This document shows positions 17,947 through 26,777 of a stretch of 64,000 nt of DNA, one piece after another. The translations under genes and the position numbers were made by a program. How positions within the stretch are numbered: position 1 is the stretch's first letter; the number at the start of each line of letters is the position of its first letter. This stretch comes from Pseudomonas simiae (GTDB taxonomy: Bacteria > Pseudomonadota > Gammaproteobacteria > Pseudomonadales > Pseudomonadaceae), in contig NZ_FOKB01000011.1 in the NCBI RefSeq assembly GCF_900111895.1, forward strand, positions 62,001-126,000. Direction: 5' to 3'. The notes beneath the pieces were generated by a model. It did no database searches. It worked only from the letters and a program-made list of their open reading frames with translations, and was not told the DNA's origin.

Positions 17947-19023
17947 ATGAAACGTCGCTACAGCTGGCCACTATGGACCGTTGCCGGAATACTGGTGCTA
18001 CTGGTCGCCTTGAGCATCGCCCTGCCCTATCTGGTGCGTAACTACTTGAATGACAAGCTCGCCAACATGGGCGACTACCGTGGCCAGGTGACCGACGTGG
18101 ACCTGGCCCTGTGGCGCGGTGCCTACCGGATCAACGGCCTGGAGATCATCAAGGTCGACGGTAAAGTGCCCGTACCGTTCGTCAAGGCGCCGTTGGTCGA
18201 CCTGGCGGTGAGCTGGCATTCACTGTGGTACGACCATGCGGTGGTGGCCAAGGTGCTGTTTATCCAGCCTGAAGTGAACTTCGTCGACGGCGGCGCCAAC
18301 CAGCAGGCGTCCCAGACCGGTAAAGGCACCGACTGGCGCGAGCAGTTGAGCAAGCTGGCGCCCATCACACTCGACGAAGTGCGCATCGAAGACGGCAAGA
18401 TCGCCTTTCACAACTTCAACTCCAAACCACCGGTCAACATCAACGCCACGGACGTCAACGCGAGCTTCTACAACCTGACCAACGTGGTCGACATCAAAGG
18501 CAAGCGAGACGCCCGCTTTGAGGGCAAGGCGCTGCTTCAGGGCCAGGCACCGCTGGAAGCGACCGCCACGTTCGACCCGCTGAGTGATTTCGAGAATTTC
18601 GAATTCCGTTTCCGCGCCAAAGACTTGCAGCTCAAGCGCATGAATGACTTCGCGTCGGCCTACGGCAAATTCGACTTCAAGGCCGGCACCGGCGACGTGG
18701 TGATCGAAGCCCAGGCGGAAAAAGGTCAGTTGACCGGCTACATCAAACCGCTGATGCGCGATGTAGAAGTGTTCGATTGGCAACAGGATGTGGAAAACAA
18801 AGACAAAAACATCTTCCGCTCGATCTGGGAGGCCGTGGTCGGCGCCAGCGAAACCGTGTTGAAAAATCAGGCGAAAAACCAGTTTGCCACCCGCGTTGAA
18901 CTCAGTGGCAGCGTGCACCAGCAAAATGTCAGCGCGTTTTCCGCATTTTTGGCGATTTTGCGCAACGGGTTCATCCAGGCGTTCAATGCCCGCTATGAAC
19001 AACCCAAGCCCTCGGCGGACTGA
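17947..19023 (+). CDS. AsmA/DUF748-like membrane-anchored protein
   Basis: A 358-residue protein with one N-terminal membrane helix (about residues 8-29) and a long beta-rich periplasmic domain. Repeats of the kind VDLAVSWHSLWYDHAVV and IEDGKIAFHNFNSKPP are typical of the AsmA-like/DUF748 superfamily, whose larger members form bridges that carry lipids to the outer membrane. This one is short, so such a role is only suggested. AGAGGA lies before the ATG at 17947. It precedes the moxR-VWA pair by about 100 bases and may be transcribed separately. Confidence 0.78.
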   Translation: MKRRYSWPLWTVAGILVLLVALSIALPYLVRNYLNDKLANMGDYRGQVTDVDLALWRGAYRINGLEIIKVDGKVPVPFVKAPLVDLAVSWHSLWYDHAVVAKVLFIQPEVNFVDGGANQQASQTGKGTDWREQLSKLAPITLDEVRIEDGKIAFHNFNSKPPVNINATDVNASFYNLTNVVDIKGKRDARFEGKALLQGQAPLEATATFDPLSDFENFEFRFRAKDLQLKRMNDFASAYGKFDFKAGTGDVVIEAQAEKGQLTGYIKPLMRDVEVFDWQQDVENKDKNIFRSIWEAVVGASETVLKNQAKNQFATRVELSGSVHQQNVSAFSAFLAILRNGFIQAFNARYEQPKPSAD

Positions 19024-19122
19024 AGGTGACTGGTCATTCAGAGACTGAATAAGCCGCCTGCGTTCACAGTCGCCGGGGCTGCGCGGTATAGTCCGGGCAT
19101 TGATGAATGCGAGGAGACACCG

Positions 19123-19968
19123 ATGAAGTTCGAAGGCACCCAGGCCTATGTGGCTACCGATGACCTGAAACTGGCCGTCAACGCCGCCATTACCCTGGAG
19201 CGGCCGTTGCTGGTCAAGGGCGAGCCTGGCACCGGCAAGACGATGCTCGCCGAGCAATTGGCAGAGTCCTTCGGCGCCAAGCTGATCACCTGGCACATCA
19301 AGTCCACCACCAAGGCCCACCAAGGGCTGTACGAGTACGACGCGGTCAGCCGCCTGCGCGACTCGCAACTGGGCGTGGACAAGGTGCATGACGTGCGCAA
19401 TTACCTGAAGAAGGGCAAGCTCTGGGAAGCGTTCGAATCCGAGGAGCGGGTGATCCTGTTGATCGATGAAATCGACAAGGCCGACATCGAGTTCCCCAAC
19501 GACCTGCTGCAGGAACTCGACAAGATGGAGTTCTACGTCTACGAAATCGACGAGACCATCAAGGCCAAGAAACGCCCGATCATCATCATTACCTCCAATA
19601 ACGAAAAAGAGCTGCCGGACGCGTTCCTGCGCCGCTGTTTCTTTCACTACATCGCCTTCCCCGACCGCACCACCCTGCAAAAAATCGTCGATGTGCATTA
19701 CCCCGACATCAAGAAAGACCTGGTCAGCGAAGCGCTGGACGTGTTCTTTGACGTACGCAAAGTGCCGGGCCTGAAGAAAAAGCCCTCCACCTCGGAGTTG
19801 GTCGACTGGCTCAAGCTGCTGATGGCCGACAACATCGGCGAAGCCGTGCTGCGCGAACGCGACCCGACCAAAGCCATCCCACCGCTGGCCGGTGCGCTGG
19901 TCAAGAACGAGCAGGACGTACAGTTGCTGGAGCGTCTGGCGTTCATGAGCCGTCGCGGTAATCGCTGA
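19123..19968 (+). CDS. MoxR family AAA+ ATPase
   Basis: A 281-residue ATPase with Walker A GEPGTGKT, Walker B VILLIDEIDKAD, sensor 1 ITSNNEKELP and an arginine-rich FLRRCFFHYI region. MoxR ATPases act as chaperones that insert cofactors or assemble complexes, usually together with a von Willebrand A protein encoded beside them. The ATG at 19123 follows GAGGAGA. The stop overlaps the next start by one base (TGATG), so the two genes are translationally coupled. Confidence 0.92.
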   Translation: MKFEGTQAYVATDDLKLAVNAAITLERPLLVKGEPGTGKTMLAEQLAESFGAKLITWHIKSTTKAHQGLYEYDAVSRLRDSQLGVDKVHDVRNYLKKGKLWEAFESEERVILLIDEIDKADIEFPNDLLQELDKMEFYVYEIDETIKAKKRPIIIITSNNEKELPDAFLRRCFFHYIAFPDRTTLQKIVDVHYPDIKKDLVSEALDVFFDVRKVPGLKKKPSTSELVDWLKLLMADNIGEAVLRERDPTKAIPPLAGALVKNEQDVQLLERLAFMSRRGNR

Positions 19969-21146
19969 TGTTGCTCAACCTGTTCAACGAGATGCGCGCC
20001 GCCAAGGTGCCGGTGTCGGTGCGCGAGCTGCTCGACCTGATCAACGCGCTGAAACAGCGCGTGACCTTCGCCGACATGGACGAGTTTTACTACTTGGCCC
20101 GGGCGATATTGGTGAAGGACGAGCGGCATTTCGACAAGTTCGACCGGGCGTTCGGCGCCTACTTCAACGGCCTGGAAAAACTCGATGACCATTTGCAGGC
20201 GCTGATCCCCGAAGACTGGTTGCGCAAGGAATTCGAACGTTCGCTGAGCGATGAAGAACGCGCGCAGATCCAGTCCCTTGGCGGCCTCGACAAGCTGATC
20301 GAAGCCTTCAAGAAACGCCTGGAAGAACAGAAAGAACGCCATGCCGGCGGCAACAAGTGGATCGGCACCGGCGGCACCAGCCCGTTCGGTTCCGGCGGCT
20401 ACAACCCGGAAGGCATCCGTGTCGGTGATGCCGGCAAGCGTCAGGGCAAGGCCGTGAAGGTGTGGGACCAGCGCGAGTACAAGAACCTCGACGATCAGGT
20501 GGAACTGGGCACGCGCAACATCAAGGTCGCCCTGCGTCGCCTGCGCAAATTCGCACGCCAGGGTGCGGCCGAAGAGCTGGACATCGACGGCACCATCGAC
20601 CACACCGCCCGCGACGCCGGGTTGCTGAATATTCAGATGCGCCCCGAGCGGCGCAACACCATCAAGCTGCTGTTGCTGTTTGACATCGGCGGCTCGATGG
20701 ATGCCCACGTGAAGATCTGCGAAGAGCTGTTCTCGGCGTGCAAGACCGAGTTCAAGCACCTGGAGTACTTCTACTTTCACAATTTCGTGTACGAATCAGT
20801 GTGGAAGAACAACCAGCGCCGCACCTCGGAACGTACTTCCACCCAGGACGTGCTGCACAAGTACGGTGCGGACTACAAAGTGATTTTTATCGGCGATGCG
20901 TCGATGGCGCCGTATGAAATCACCCAGGCCGGCGGCAGCGTCGAGCACTGGAATGAAGAGCCGGGGTATGTGTGGATGCAGCGCTTCATGGCCAAGTACA
21001 AGAAGCTGATCTGGATTAACCCGTATCCGAAGGACACTTGGGGGTATACAGCGTCGACCGGGATTGTGCGGGAGTTGGTGGAAGATCAGATGTATCCGCT
21101 GACCCTGCGCGGGTTGGAAGAAGGGATGCGCTTCTTGTCGAAGTAG
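19968..21146 (+). CDS. VWA domain protein partner of MoxR (CoxE-like)
   Basis: A 392-residue protein. The N-terminal half is helical (PVSVRELLDLINALK...), the middle is Gly-rich, and the C-terminal half has a von Willebrand A fold beginning LLLLFDIGGSMD. The metal site (MIDAS) is normally D-x-S-x-S; here it reads D-I-G-G-S, so the first serine is glycine. This variation also occurs in CoxE-like proteins as I remember them. It should work with the coupled MoxR ATPase as a metal-dependent adaptor in the cytoplasm. The substrate complex is unknown. Confidence 0.88.
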   Translation: MLLNLFNEMRAAKVPVSVRELLDLINALKQRVTFADMDEFYYLARAILVKDERHFDKFDRAFGAYFNGLEKLDDHLQALIPEDWLRKEFERSLSDEERAQIQSLGGLDKLIEAFKKRLEEQKERHAGGNKWIGTGGTSPFGSGGYNPEGIRVGDAGKRQGKAVKVWDQREYKNLDDQVELGTRNIKVALRRLRKFARQGAAEELDIDGTIDHTARDAGLLNIQMRPERRNTIKLLLLFDIGGSMDAHVKICEELFSACKTEFKHLEYFYFHNFVYESVWKNNQRRTSERTSTQDVLHKYGADYKVIFIGDASMAPYEITQAGGSVEHWNEEPGYVWMQRFMAKYKKLIWINPYPKDTWGYTASTGIVRELVEDQMYPLTLRGLEEGMRFLSK

Positions 21147-21154
21147 CCTGCTCC

Positions 21155-21179
21155 CTGTAGCCGCACGCTGCGGCTACAG
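21155..21179. repeat. Short perfect inverted repeat
   Basis: CTGTAGCCGCA and TGCGGCTACAG form an 11-base perfect stem with a 3-base loop right after the VWA gene. There is no T tract, so it may be a REP-like unit or a weak terminator. Confidence 0.75.
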
Positions 21180-21187
21180 GTCTGCCA

Positions 21188-21727
21188 TCAAGCGGTCCCA
21201 GCGTCGATCCAGCCGCACTTCAGGAACAGCGCGGAAAACTGTTTGACCAGCTCGGCGTCCTTTCTGTCGACCTTACGGTCATTGTTGACGTCCTGGTTGA
21301 TCGAAACGCCGGCAAGGCCATTTCCATCGGCATAAATCGCTGCGGTGTAGGCAATACTCTCATCGGTCGGTGCGCCCTCGCCTTGATGAAAATGCAGCCG
21401 CACGGTGTCAGGAACGCCATTACCATCAAAATCTCGGGCAAATACTTTCAAATATTTATCGAAAGGTTCGTCGAGACTGAACCAATTGAACTCAAGAAAC
21501 AGTTGGGCCAGCTCAATCGCTTGTGCACGGTCGACAGCATCGACGACGCCGTCCTGATTCACATCATCGGCGATCACCCAGTCCAACTGCCCGTCATCAG
21601 TGATATCGAACGTCGTGGCTTGATGAACAAGCGTCGGCGTGCAGGTGTCGTCGTGAAACTCAAGTGTGACCACATCGGGTACATCGTTATCGAGCACGTC
21701 GTGTGCGTAGATCTTCATGTAGCGCAT
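21188..21727 (-). CDS. Internally duplicated EF-hand/dockerin-like protein, unknown function
   Basis: A 179-residue very acidic protein. Residues 4-86 and 93-175 are two copies of one unit, each with K-(I/V)-(Y/F)-A-(H/R)-D, then VPD-x-V-x-L-x-F-H, then a calcium-loop pattern and a final LFL-x3-W. The loops are DVNQDGVVDAVD (residues 55-66) and DVNNDRKVDRKD (146-157), with the D-x-N-x-D spacing of EF-hand or dockerin type I loops. There is no signal peptide and no cohesin partner nearby. The start at 21727 has AGGA upstream; an upstream in-frame start would add residues with no such signal. Calcium binding is an inference. Confidence 0.7.
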   Translation of the reverse strand: MRYMKIYAHDVLDNDVPDVVTLEFHDDTCTPTLVHQATTFDITDDGQLDWVIADDVNQDGVVDAVDRAQAIELAQLFLEFNWFSLDEPFDKYLKVFARDFDGNGVPDTVRLHFHQGEGAPTDESIAYTAAIYADGNGLAGVSINQDVNNDRKVDRKDAELVKQFSALFLKCGWIDAGTA

Positions 21728-21844
21728 GTTGAATCCTGATAGTGAATGCACCCTCAAGACTTCCATGCGCCACCTTGCAAACCAATACGGCAAAGGACTC
21801 AGGTAGTGTGGGATATCTCTGCGAGTGTCCCACTGCCTCAGCGG

Positions 21845-22753
21845 TCAAATGAACTGGCGTAGACATTCAAGTTGCTGACGATGCGCCGTCTCCTGCACCA
21901 CTGGCGTCAAGCGTACTTTCTCTCCTGGCAGGCATTGCGCCAGCCGCGCCAGCGACAGAGGCGTCAGTGCCCCCAGACGCGGGTAGCCACCGATGGTCTG
22001 CCGATCATTGAGCAACACAATCGGCTGCCCATCCGGCGGCACTTGGATCGCCCCCAACGGAATGCCTTCGGAGATCAACGACGGCCCCTGATACTGCAAC
22101 GGCGTGCCCAACAAACGCATGCCCATGCGGTCGGCGCGGCTGTCGAGGGCCCACTCTGTGTTGAATGCATCGAACAGGCTTTGCCCACTGAACTGGCCGA
22201 TTTGTGCGCCGACAATCACGTCCAACGGTGCTTTGGTTGGCAGGGTTAAATCGCTGAGAACCTTCATTGCGCCGCCTGTGCCGGAATACGCCAAGCGCCC
22301 GCCTTCGGCCAATGCCTTGCCAAAGCCGTCCACCCCGCCCAGTTCCTCGCGCACAACGGTGGCGCAACTGCCCAGCACATCCGGCGCATCAAAGCCGCCC
22401 GGCGCGGCCAGATAGGCCCGCGCCCCCTTGAATGGCTGGGTGAAACGCAGGCGCTGGCCCTTTTGCAGGATGAAACTGCGGCCGGGGCTGATGGGGCGTT
22501 CGTCGATGTACGCGCCCAAGTCCGCTCCGGCCAGGGCCAGCAGGCAATAATCGTCGGCTTGCACGGTAAAACCGCCCAGGGTGATTTCCACCACCGGCGC
22601 GTCCAGCGCATTGCCCAGCAGCCAGTTGGCCCAGGACATCGACACCCAGTCCAGCGCTCCGCCCTGGGTCACGCCAAGGTGACGCACGCCAAAACGGCCG
22701 CCGTCCTGCAACAGGCACAGCGGCGTGCTGGCCTCAATGATCAAGCGGCTCAT
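21845..22753 (-). CDS. pxpC: 5-oxoprolinase subunit PxpC
   Basis: A 302-residue protein of the biotin-dependent carboxyltransferase-like (urea amidolyase C) family, starting MSRLIIEASTPLCLLQDGGR. PxpABC together hydrolyse 5-oxoproline (pyroglutamate), a damage product of glutamine, to glutamate using ATP. The ATG overlaps the pxpB stop by four bases (ATGA), showing translational coupling. It is the last gene of the pxpA-pxpB-pxpC run. Confidence 0.92.
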   Translation of the reverse strand: MSRLIIEASTPLCLLQDGGRFGVRHLGVTQGGALDWVSMSWANWLLGNALDAPVVEITLGGFTVQADDYCLLALAGADLGAYIDERPISPGRSFILQKGQRLRFTQPFKGARAYLAAPGGFDAPDVLGSCATVVREELGGVDGFGKALAEGGRLAYSGTGGAMKVLSDLTLPTKAPLDVIVGAQIGQFSGQSLFDAFNTEWALDSRADRMGMRLLGTPLQYQGPSLISEGIPLGAIQVPPDGQPIVLLNDRQTIGGYPRLGALTPLSLARLAQCLPGEKVRLTPVVQETAHRQQLECLRQFI

Positions 22754-23454
22754 GCCTGCGCCTCCAACGGCGTGTCATCGCCACCTAATGTGATGAATTG
22801 AGCGTGATCGACGGGCTCGAAGCGCACCGTGTCACCAGGCTGCATCAGGCTGTAGCCCTCGCGCTCGCGGTCAAAGAGTCGGGCCGGGGTGCGGCCTATC
22901 AGGTTCCAGCCGCCCGGCGAGACCACCGGGTAAGCGGCGGTTTGCCGTTCGGCGATGCCGACACTGCCGGCCGCCACGCGTTTGCGTGGGGTGTTCAGAC
23001 GTGGCGCGGCGAGTCTTTCATCCACCAGGCCCATAAAGGCAAAGCCGGGGGCGAAGCCGAGGGCAAACACCTGGTATTCGTGGGCGCTGTGGCGGCGGAT
23101 CACTTCATCCACCGACAGGCCACTGCGCTGGCTAAGCAGGGTCAGTTCGGGGCCGACGCTCAGGTCGTACCACACCGGCAGCACATGGCACTGGCCACTG
23201 CCTTGGGCCTGTGGCTGCAGGTCGGTGAGGGCCAGGTCGATCAACTCCCGCGCCTGGGCCGGGCTCAATGCCGTCAGGTCGTAATGCACCATCAACGTGG
23301 TGTAGGACGGCACCAGGTCCACCAAGGCCGCACCAAAATCGCTGCGCAAGCGCTGGGTGGCGGCAAGCATCCACGGCATGTTGGCTTCGGCGATTGCATC
23401 AAATAGGCGCACCATCAGGCAGTCGATGGCCACCACTTCAATCCGAGGCTTCAT
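22750..23454 (-). CDS. pxpB: 5-oxoprolinase subunit PxpB
   Basis: A 234-residue protein of the KipI/allophanate hydrolase subunit 1 type. Family motifs are FAPGFAFMGLVDERL, TPRKRVAAGSVGIA and GGWNLIGRTP. It forms a complex with PxpC. The start MKPRIEVVAIDCL at 23454 overlaps the pxpA stop by four bases (ATGA), which decides it against the longer upstream frame. Its end in turn overlaps pxpC. B. subtilis KipI/KipA relatives bind the sporulation kinase KinA, but the gene context here points to oxoprolinase. Confidence 0.92.
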   Translation of the reverse strand: MKPRIEVVAIDCLMVRLFDAIAEANMPWMLAATQRLRSDFGAALVDLVPSYTTLMVHYDLTALSPAQARELIDLALTDLQPQAQGSGQCHVLPVWYDLSVGPELTLLSQRSGLSVDEVIRRHSAHEYQVFALGFAPGFAFMGLVDERLAAPRLNTPRKRVAAGSVGIAERQTAAYPVVSPGGWNLIGRTPARLFDREREGYSLMQPGDTVRFEPVDHAQFITLGGDDTPLEAQA

Positions 23455-24191
23455 GCTGGCTTCAATGCCTCGCAGATGCGTTGCACGGCGGCGACCGAGC
23501 TGGCGTTGTCGCCGTGTACGCACAAGGTATTGGCCTGCAGGACCAACGGGCTGCCGTCGCTGGCGGTGAGCGGTTCACCCCGGGAAATGGTCAGGGCTTG
23601 CTGCAGGATGGTGTCGGAATCGTGGTGCACCGCGCCGGGCAACTGGCGCGAGACCAGGTGGCCCTTGTTATCGTAGGCCCGGTCGGCGAAGGCTTCGAAC
23701 CACAGGGTTACACCGTATTCGTCGCCCAAGGCCTGGGCCGCGCTGTTGTCGCGCGTGGCGAGCAGCATCAGTGGCAGGTCGCCGTAGGCGGCCACGGCCT
23801 GCATCACCGCACGCAACTGTGCGGGGTTGGCCATCATGTCGTTGTACATCGCTCCGTGAGGCTTCACGTAGCTGACACGCCCGCCTTGTGCCCGGCAGAT
23901 GCCGTCGAGGGCACCGATCTGATAGTGCAACAGATCCTGGATTTCCTGAGGGGTGTAGGCCATCGAGCGACGGCCAAAGCCTTGCAGGTCCTGATACGCC
24001 GGGTGCGCACCGACTTGCACACCCTGTTTGAACGCCAGGCTGACCGTCTTGCGCATGATGCTCGGGTCGCCGGCATGGAAACCGCACGCCACGTTGGCGC
24101 AATCAATGAACGGCATGACCTCGGCGTCCAGACCCATGGTCCAGTTGCCAAAGCTTTCGCCAATATCGCAATTGAGTAAAAGACGGCTCAC
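23451..24191 (-). CDS. pxpA: 5-oxoprolinase subunit PxpA
   Basis: A 246-residue LamB/YcsF family protein. The signature LLNCDIGESFGNW, NVACGFHAGDP and GAHPAYQD are those of the PxpA family, a TIM-barrel fold with conserved acidic and histidine residues. The start codon is GTG at 24191, with AGGAG ten bases upstream. It leads the pxpABC unit and is divergent from a LysR regulator that probably controls it. Confidence 0.92.
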   Translation of the reverse strand: MSRLLLNCDIGESFGNWTMGLDAEVMPFIDCANVACGFHAGDPSIMRKTVSLAFKQGVQVGAHPAYQDLQGFGRRSMAYTPQEIQDLLHYQIGALDGICRAQGGRVSYVKPHGAMYNDMMANPAQLRAVMQAVAAYGDLPLMLLATRDNSAAQALGDEYGVTLWFEAFADRAYDNKGHLVSRQLPGAVHHDSDTILQQALTISRGEPLTASDGSPLVLQANTLCVHGDNASSVAAVQRICEALKPA

Positions 24192-24367
24192 GGACTGTCG
24201 CTCCTGTAGGCTTTATTTTTTTGTAGTGTGGGATTATTTACGCAGAACTCGCAACTTGTCCTGACACCCCAACGGCGCTTATCGTGGAATGGCTCGATTT
24301 TTGGCGCTGGCCCGGTACGGCGTCCAACTAATAAAAACCGATCCATGCATAAGAAAAAGTTGATCCC

Positions 24368-25306
24368 ATGAATTTGAAGTTCCTCGAAACCTTCGTCTGG
24401 GTAGCCAAGCTCAAGAGTTTCCGCCTGACCGCCGAGAAGTTGTTCACCACCCAGGCGTCGATCTCCAGCCGTATCGCGGTGCTGGAAAGCGAACTGGGGG
24501 TGAAGTTGTTTCTACGCGACTCACGCGGCGTGAGCCTGACCCCTGAGGGTTTGAAAGTGCTCGATTATGCCGAGCAGATGATGGTGACCATGCAGGGCCT
24601 GAAACAGTCCCTGGAGACCACCAGCAGCAAGGTCGGGCGCATTCGGATAGGCGCGATGGACACGGTTATCCACACCTGGCTCAGCCCGCTGGTGGCGGAA
24701 CTGATGGACCACTTCCCCCTGGTAGAAATCGAATTGGTCGCCGATACCGCGCTGAACCTCAGCGATCAGCTGCAAAAAGGCTTCCTCGACCTGATCCTGC
24801 AAACCGACCTGGTGCGCCTCGAAACCGTACGCAGCCTGGAATTGGCCAGCCACCCCATGGCCTGGATCGTCGCCAGCCAGTCGATCTACAACCGTGACTA
24901 CGCCTCCCTCGCAGAACTGGCCCAGGAACGCATCATCACCTACTCGAAAAACTCCCACCCGCACCAGGACGTCATCAGCCTGATGCAAGCCAACGGCGTG
25001 GCCGCGCCACGGATGAACTGCGTGAATTCAGTATCGGCCATCACCCGCTTGCTGCGCGATGGTTTCGGTATAGGCGCGCTGCCGCCGGTGCTGGTCAGCG
25101 AAGAACTGGCGCGTGGGGAATTGGTGATGTTGCCGATGGCGCAGAAACTGCCGAACTTGCAGGTGGTGGTGTCGTGGCGCGTGGGGGTGGAGTTGGTGGA
25201 GGAGATTGTGGGGTTGTGCCAGAAGGTGGTGGCGCGGTATGCCGAAGAAGTCGGTGAAGAGCGGATGGTACTGAGCACACCAACCTTACTGAGGAAACCG
25301 GATTAA
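24368..25306 (+). CDS. LysR family transcriptional regulator facing pxpABC
   Basis: A 312-residue regulator with an N-terminal winged helix-turn-helix (residues 1-60; SFRLTAEKLFTTQASISSRIAVLESELG) and a periplasmic-binding-like effector domain. It faces the pxpABC operon across about 175 bases, the classic arrangement for LysR control of an adjacent divergent operon. A pyroglutamate-type inducer would be a guess. The C-terminal tail is somewhat long. A REPIN follows the stop. Confidence 0.9.
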   Translation: MNLKFLETFVWVAKLKSFRLTAEKLFTTQASISSRIAVLESELGVKLFLRDSRGVSLTPEGLKVLDYAEQMMVTMQGLKQSLETTSSKVGRIRIGAMDTVIHTWLSPLVAELMDHFPLVEIELVADTALNLSDQLQKGFLDLILQTDLVRLETVRSLELASHPMAWIVASQSIYNRDYASLAELAQERIITYSKNSHPHQDVISLMQANGVAAPRMNCVNSVSAITRLLRDGFGIGALPPVLVSEELARGELVMLPMAQKLPNLQVVVSWRVGVELVEEIVGLCQKVVARYAEEVGEERMVLSTPTLLRKPD

Positions 25307-25309
25307 ACA

Positions 25310-25398
25310 TGTGGGAGCGGGCTTGCTCGCGAATGCGGCGTGTCAGTCAAAGATATTGTGACTGATCTACCGCATTCGCGAGCAAGCCCGCTCCCACA
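25310..25398. repeat. REPIN
   Basis: TGTGGGAGCGGGCTTGCTCG and its perfect inverted copy CGAGCAAGCCCGCTCCCACA flank a middle of about 50 bases. Lies after the LysR gene. Confidence 0.92.
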
Positions 25399-25416
25399 GT
25401 TGGATCTGCGTATGGT

Positions 25417-25959
25417 TTACAAACCTTTCAGGTCGCGCTCTTCGATCGGCCGGCTCTGGCGCAGGCGCTTGCCGCCCAGCACGACCCAGTCGATCAGGCG
25501 GAACAGGCATTCGATGCCAAACGACAACAGCATCGCCCCGCCCAACCCCCAGCCCATGGCCTCAGGCGTGAGCAGGATCTGGTAGCTGTAGCCGTTCCAG
25601 GTTTCCTGGCGGATATCCGGGTCCGCCGCCACCGCCACTTGCAGGGCGCGGATGTACCACGGGCCTTGCATGGCCTGGAATTGCTTGTCCAACGCCACCT
25701 GGCGATCCAGCATGGCGCCCAGGCTGTTGGCGTCACTCTGGAACACCGGGTCATCGCTGGCGCGGTAGTGCGCGACCAACGCCTTCAAGTCACCGTTGAA
25801 GAACTGCCGGGCAGTGGTCTCAAACCCACTGAGACCGGTCTGGGCCTCGATCAAATGAGCTTCGACGCGCTTGGCGTAGTCGTTGATGAAGCCCGGCACT
25901 TGCACGCCGACCAACAGGCCAATCGCAAACAGCACCAACCGCAGATAACTGAGCAACAT
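25417..25959 (-). CDS. DUF2937 family membrane protein
   Basis: A 180-residue protein with hydrophobic segments near the N-terminus (about residues 4-22) and the C-terminus (about 135-165), and a charged middle (VEAHLIEAQTGLSGFETTARQFF) likely exposed on one side of the membrane. It matches the DUF2937 family as I remember it; no function is known. The start at 25959 has AAGGA upstream. The gene begins 12 bases after the preceding amidotransferase gene ends, so the two are probably one operon. Confidence 0.8.
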   Translation of the reverse strand: MLLSYLRLVLFAIGLLVGVQVPGFINDYAKRVEAHLIEAQTGLSGFETTARQFFNGDLKALVAHYRASDDPVFQSDANSLGAMLDRQVALDKQFQAMQGPWYIRALQVAVAADPDIRQETWNGYSYQILLTPEAMGWGLGGAMLLSFGIECLFRLIDWVVLGGKRLRQSRPIEERDLKGL

Positions 25960-25970
25960 GGTCGATATCC

Positions 25971-26747
25971 TTACTCGGTGATGCCCTGGCTGACGCATTC
26001 ACCGCGTCGCCACAGGCTCCATTGGCCCGGTTCGTAGCGGGTCCAGTTTTCGTTATCGGTCAAAGGTTCGGTGGCAATCACGGTCACCACGTCATTAGGC
26101 GTGGTTTCGGCCTGAAAATCGACGATCACGTCGACATCTTTCAAGCGTGCCGGACCAAACGGGGCGCGACGGGTGATCTGGGCCAATTTGGTCGAGCAAT
26201 AGCAAAACAGCCAGTCGCCGTCGCTGAGCAGGCAGTTGAACACACCTTTGCTGCGGTATTCGGCACAGGCGGCGATCAGGTCCGGCAGGACGTCTTCAAT
26301 GTCCACCGGCTCAGGGAAGGCTTCGCGCACACGGTTGAGCAAATCGCAGAAGGCCGCTTCGCTGTCGGTATCGCCCACCGGGCGGTAGAAAGTGGCGCGT
26401 GGGGTGAAGTCGGCCAGTTGGCCGTTGTGGGCAAAGCACCAGTTACGGCCCCACAGTTCGCGAACGAACGGGTGAGTGTTGGCCAAACTGACCTTGCCGA
26501 CGTTGGCCTGGCGGATATGACCAATCACCACTTCACTTTTGATCGGGTAACGCTGCACCAGCAGCGCGACTTCCGATTCACTGCTGGCGGCCGGGTCCTG
26601 GAACAGGCGCAGGCCACGGCCTTCGTAGAAGGCGATGCCCCAACCGTCACGGTGCGGACCGGTGCGCCCACCGCGCTGCATCAGCCCGGTGAAGCTGAAC
26701 ACGATATCGGTGGGGACGTTGGCACTCATGCCCAATAATTCACACAT
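25971..26747 (-). CDS. Class II glutamine amidotransferase (YafJ type)
   Basis: A 258-residue Ntn-hydrolase. Cys2 after the initiator Met (MCELLGMSA) would be the nucleophile once Met is removed. Family motifs are HRDGWGIAFYEG, GHIRQANVGKVSLANTHPF, FAHNGQL and the SDGDWLFCY region. It should release ammonia from a glutamine-like gamma-glutamyl group; the acceptor is unknown. It heads a small cluster with the DUF2937 gene. Relatives of EgtC share the fold, but there are no ergothioneine genes nearby. Confidence 0.87.
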   Translation of the reverse strand: MCELLGMSANVPTDIVFSFTGLMQRGGRTGPHRDGWGIAFYEGRGLRLFQDPAASSESEVALLVQRYPIKSEVVIGHIRQANVGKVSLANTHPFVRELWGRNWCFAHNGQLADFTPRATFYRPVGDTDSEAAFCDLLNRVREAFPEPVDIEDVLPDLIAACAEYRSKGVFNCLLSDGDWLFCYCSTKLAQITRRAPFGPARLKDVDVIVDFQAETTPNDVVTVIATEPLTDNENWTRYEPGQWSLWRRGECVSQGITE

Positions 26748-26777
26748 GCCAGGGCTCTCGCAGCAGGGCGGACAACG

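Noticed and set aside
18220..19698. Long antisense frame across the DUF748-like and moxR genes
   Set aside because: It spans two well-supported genes and an intergenic gap, with no recognisable motif.
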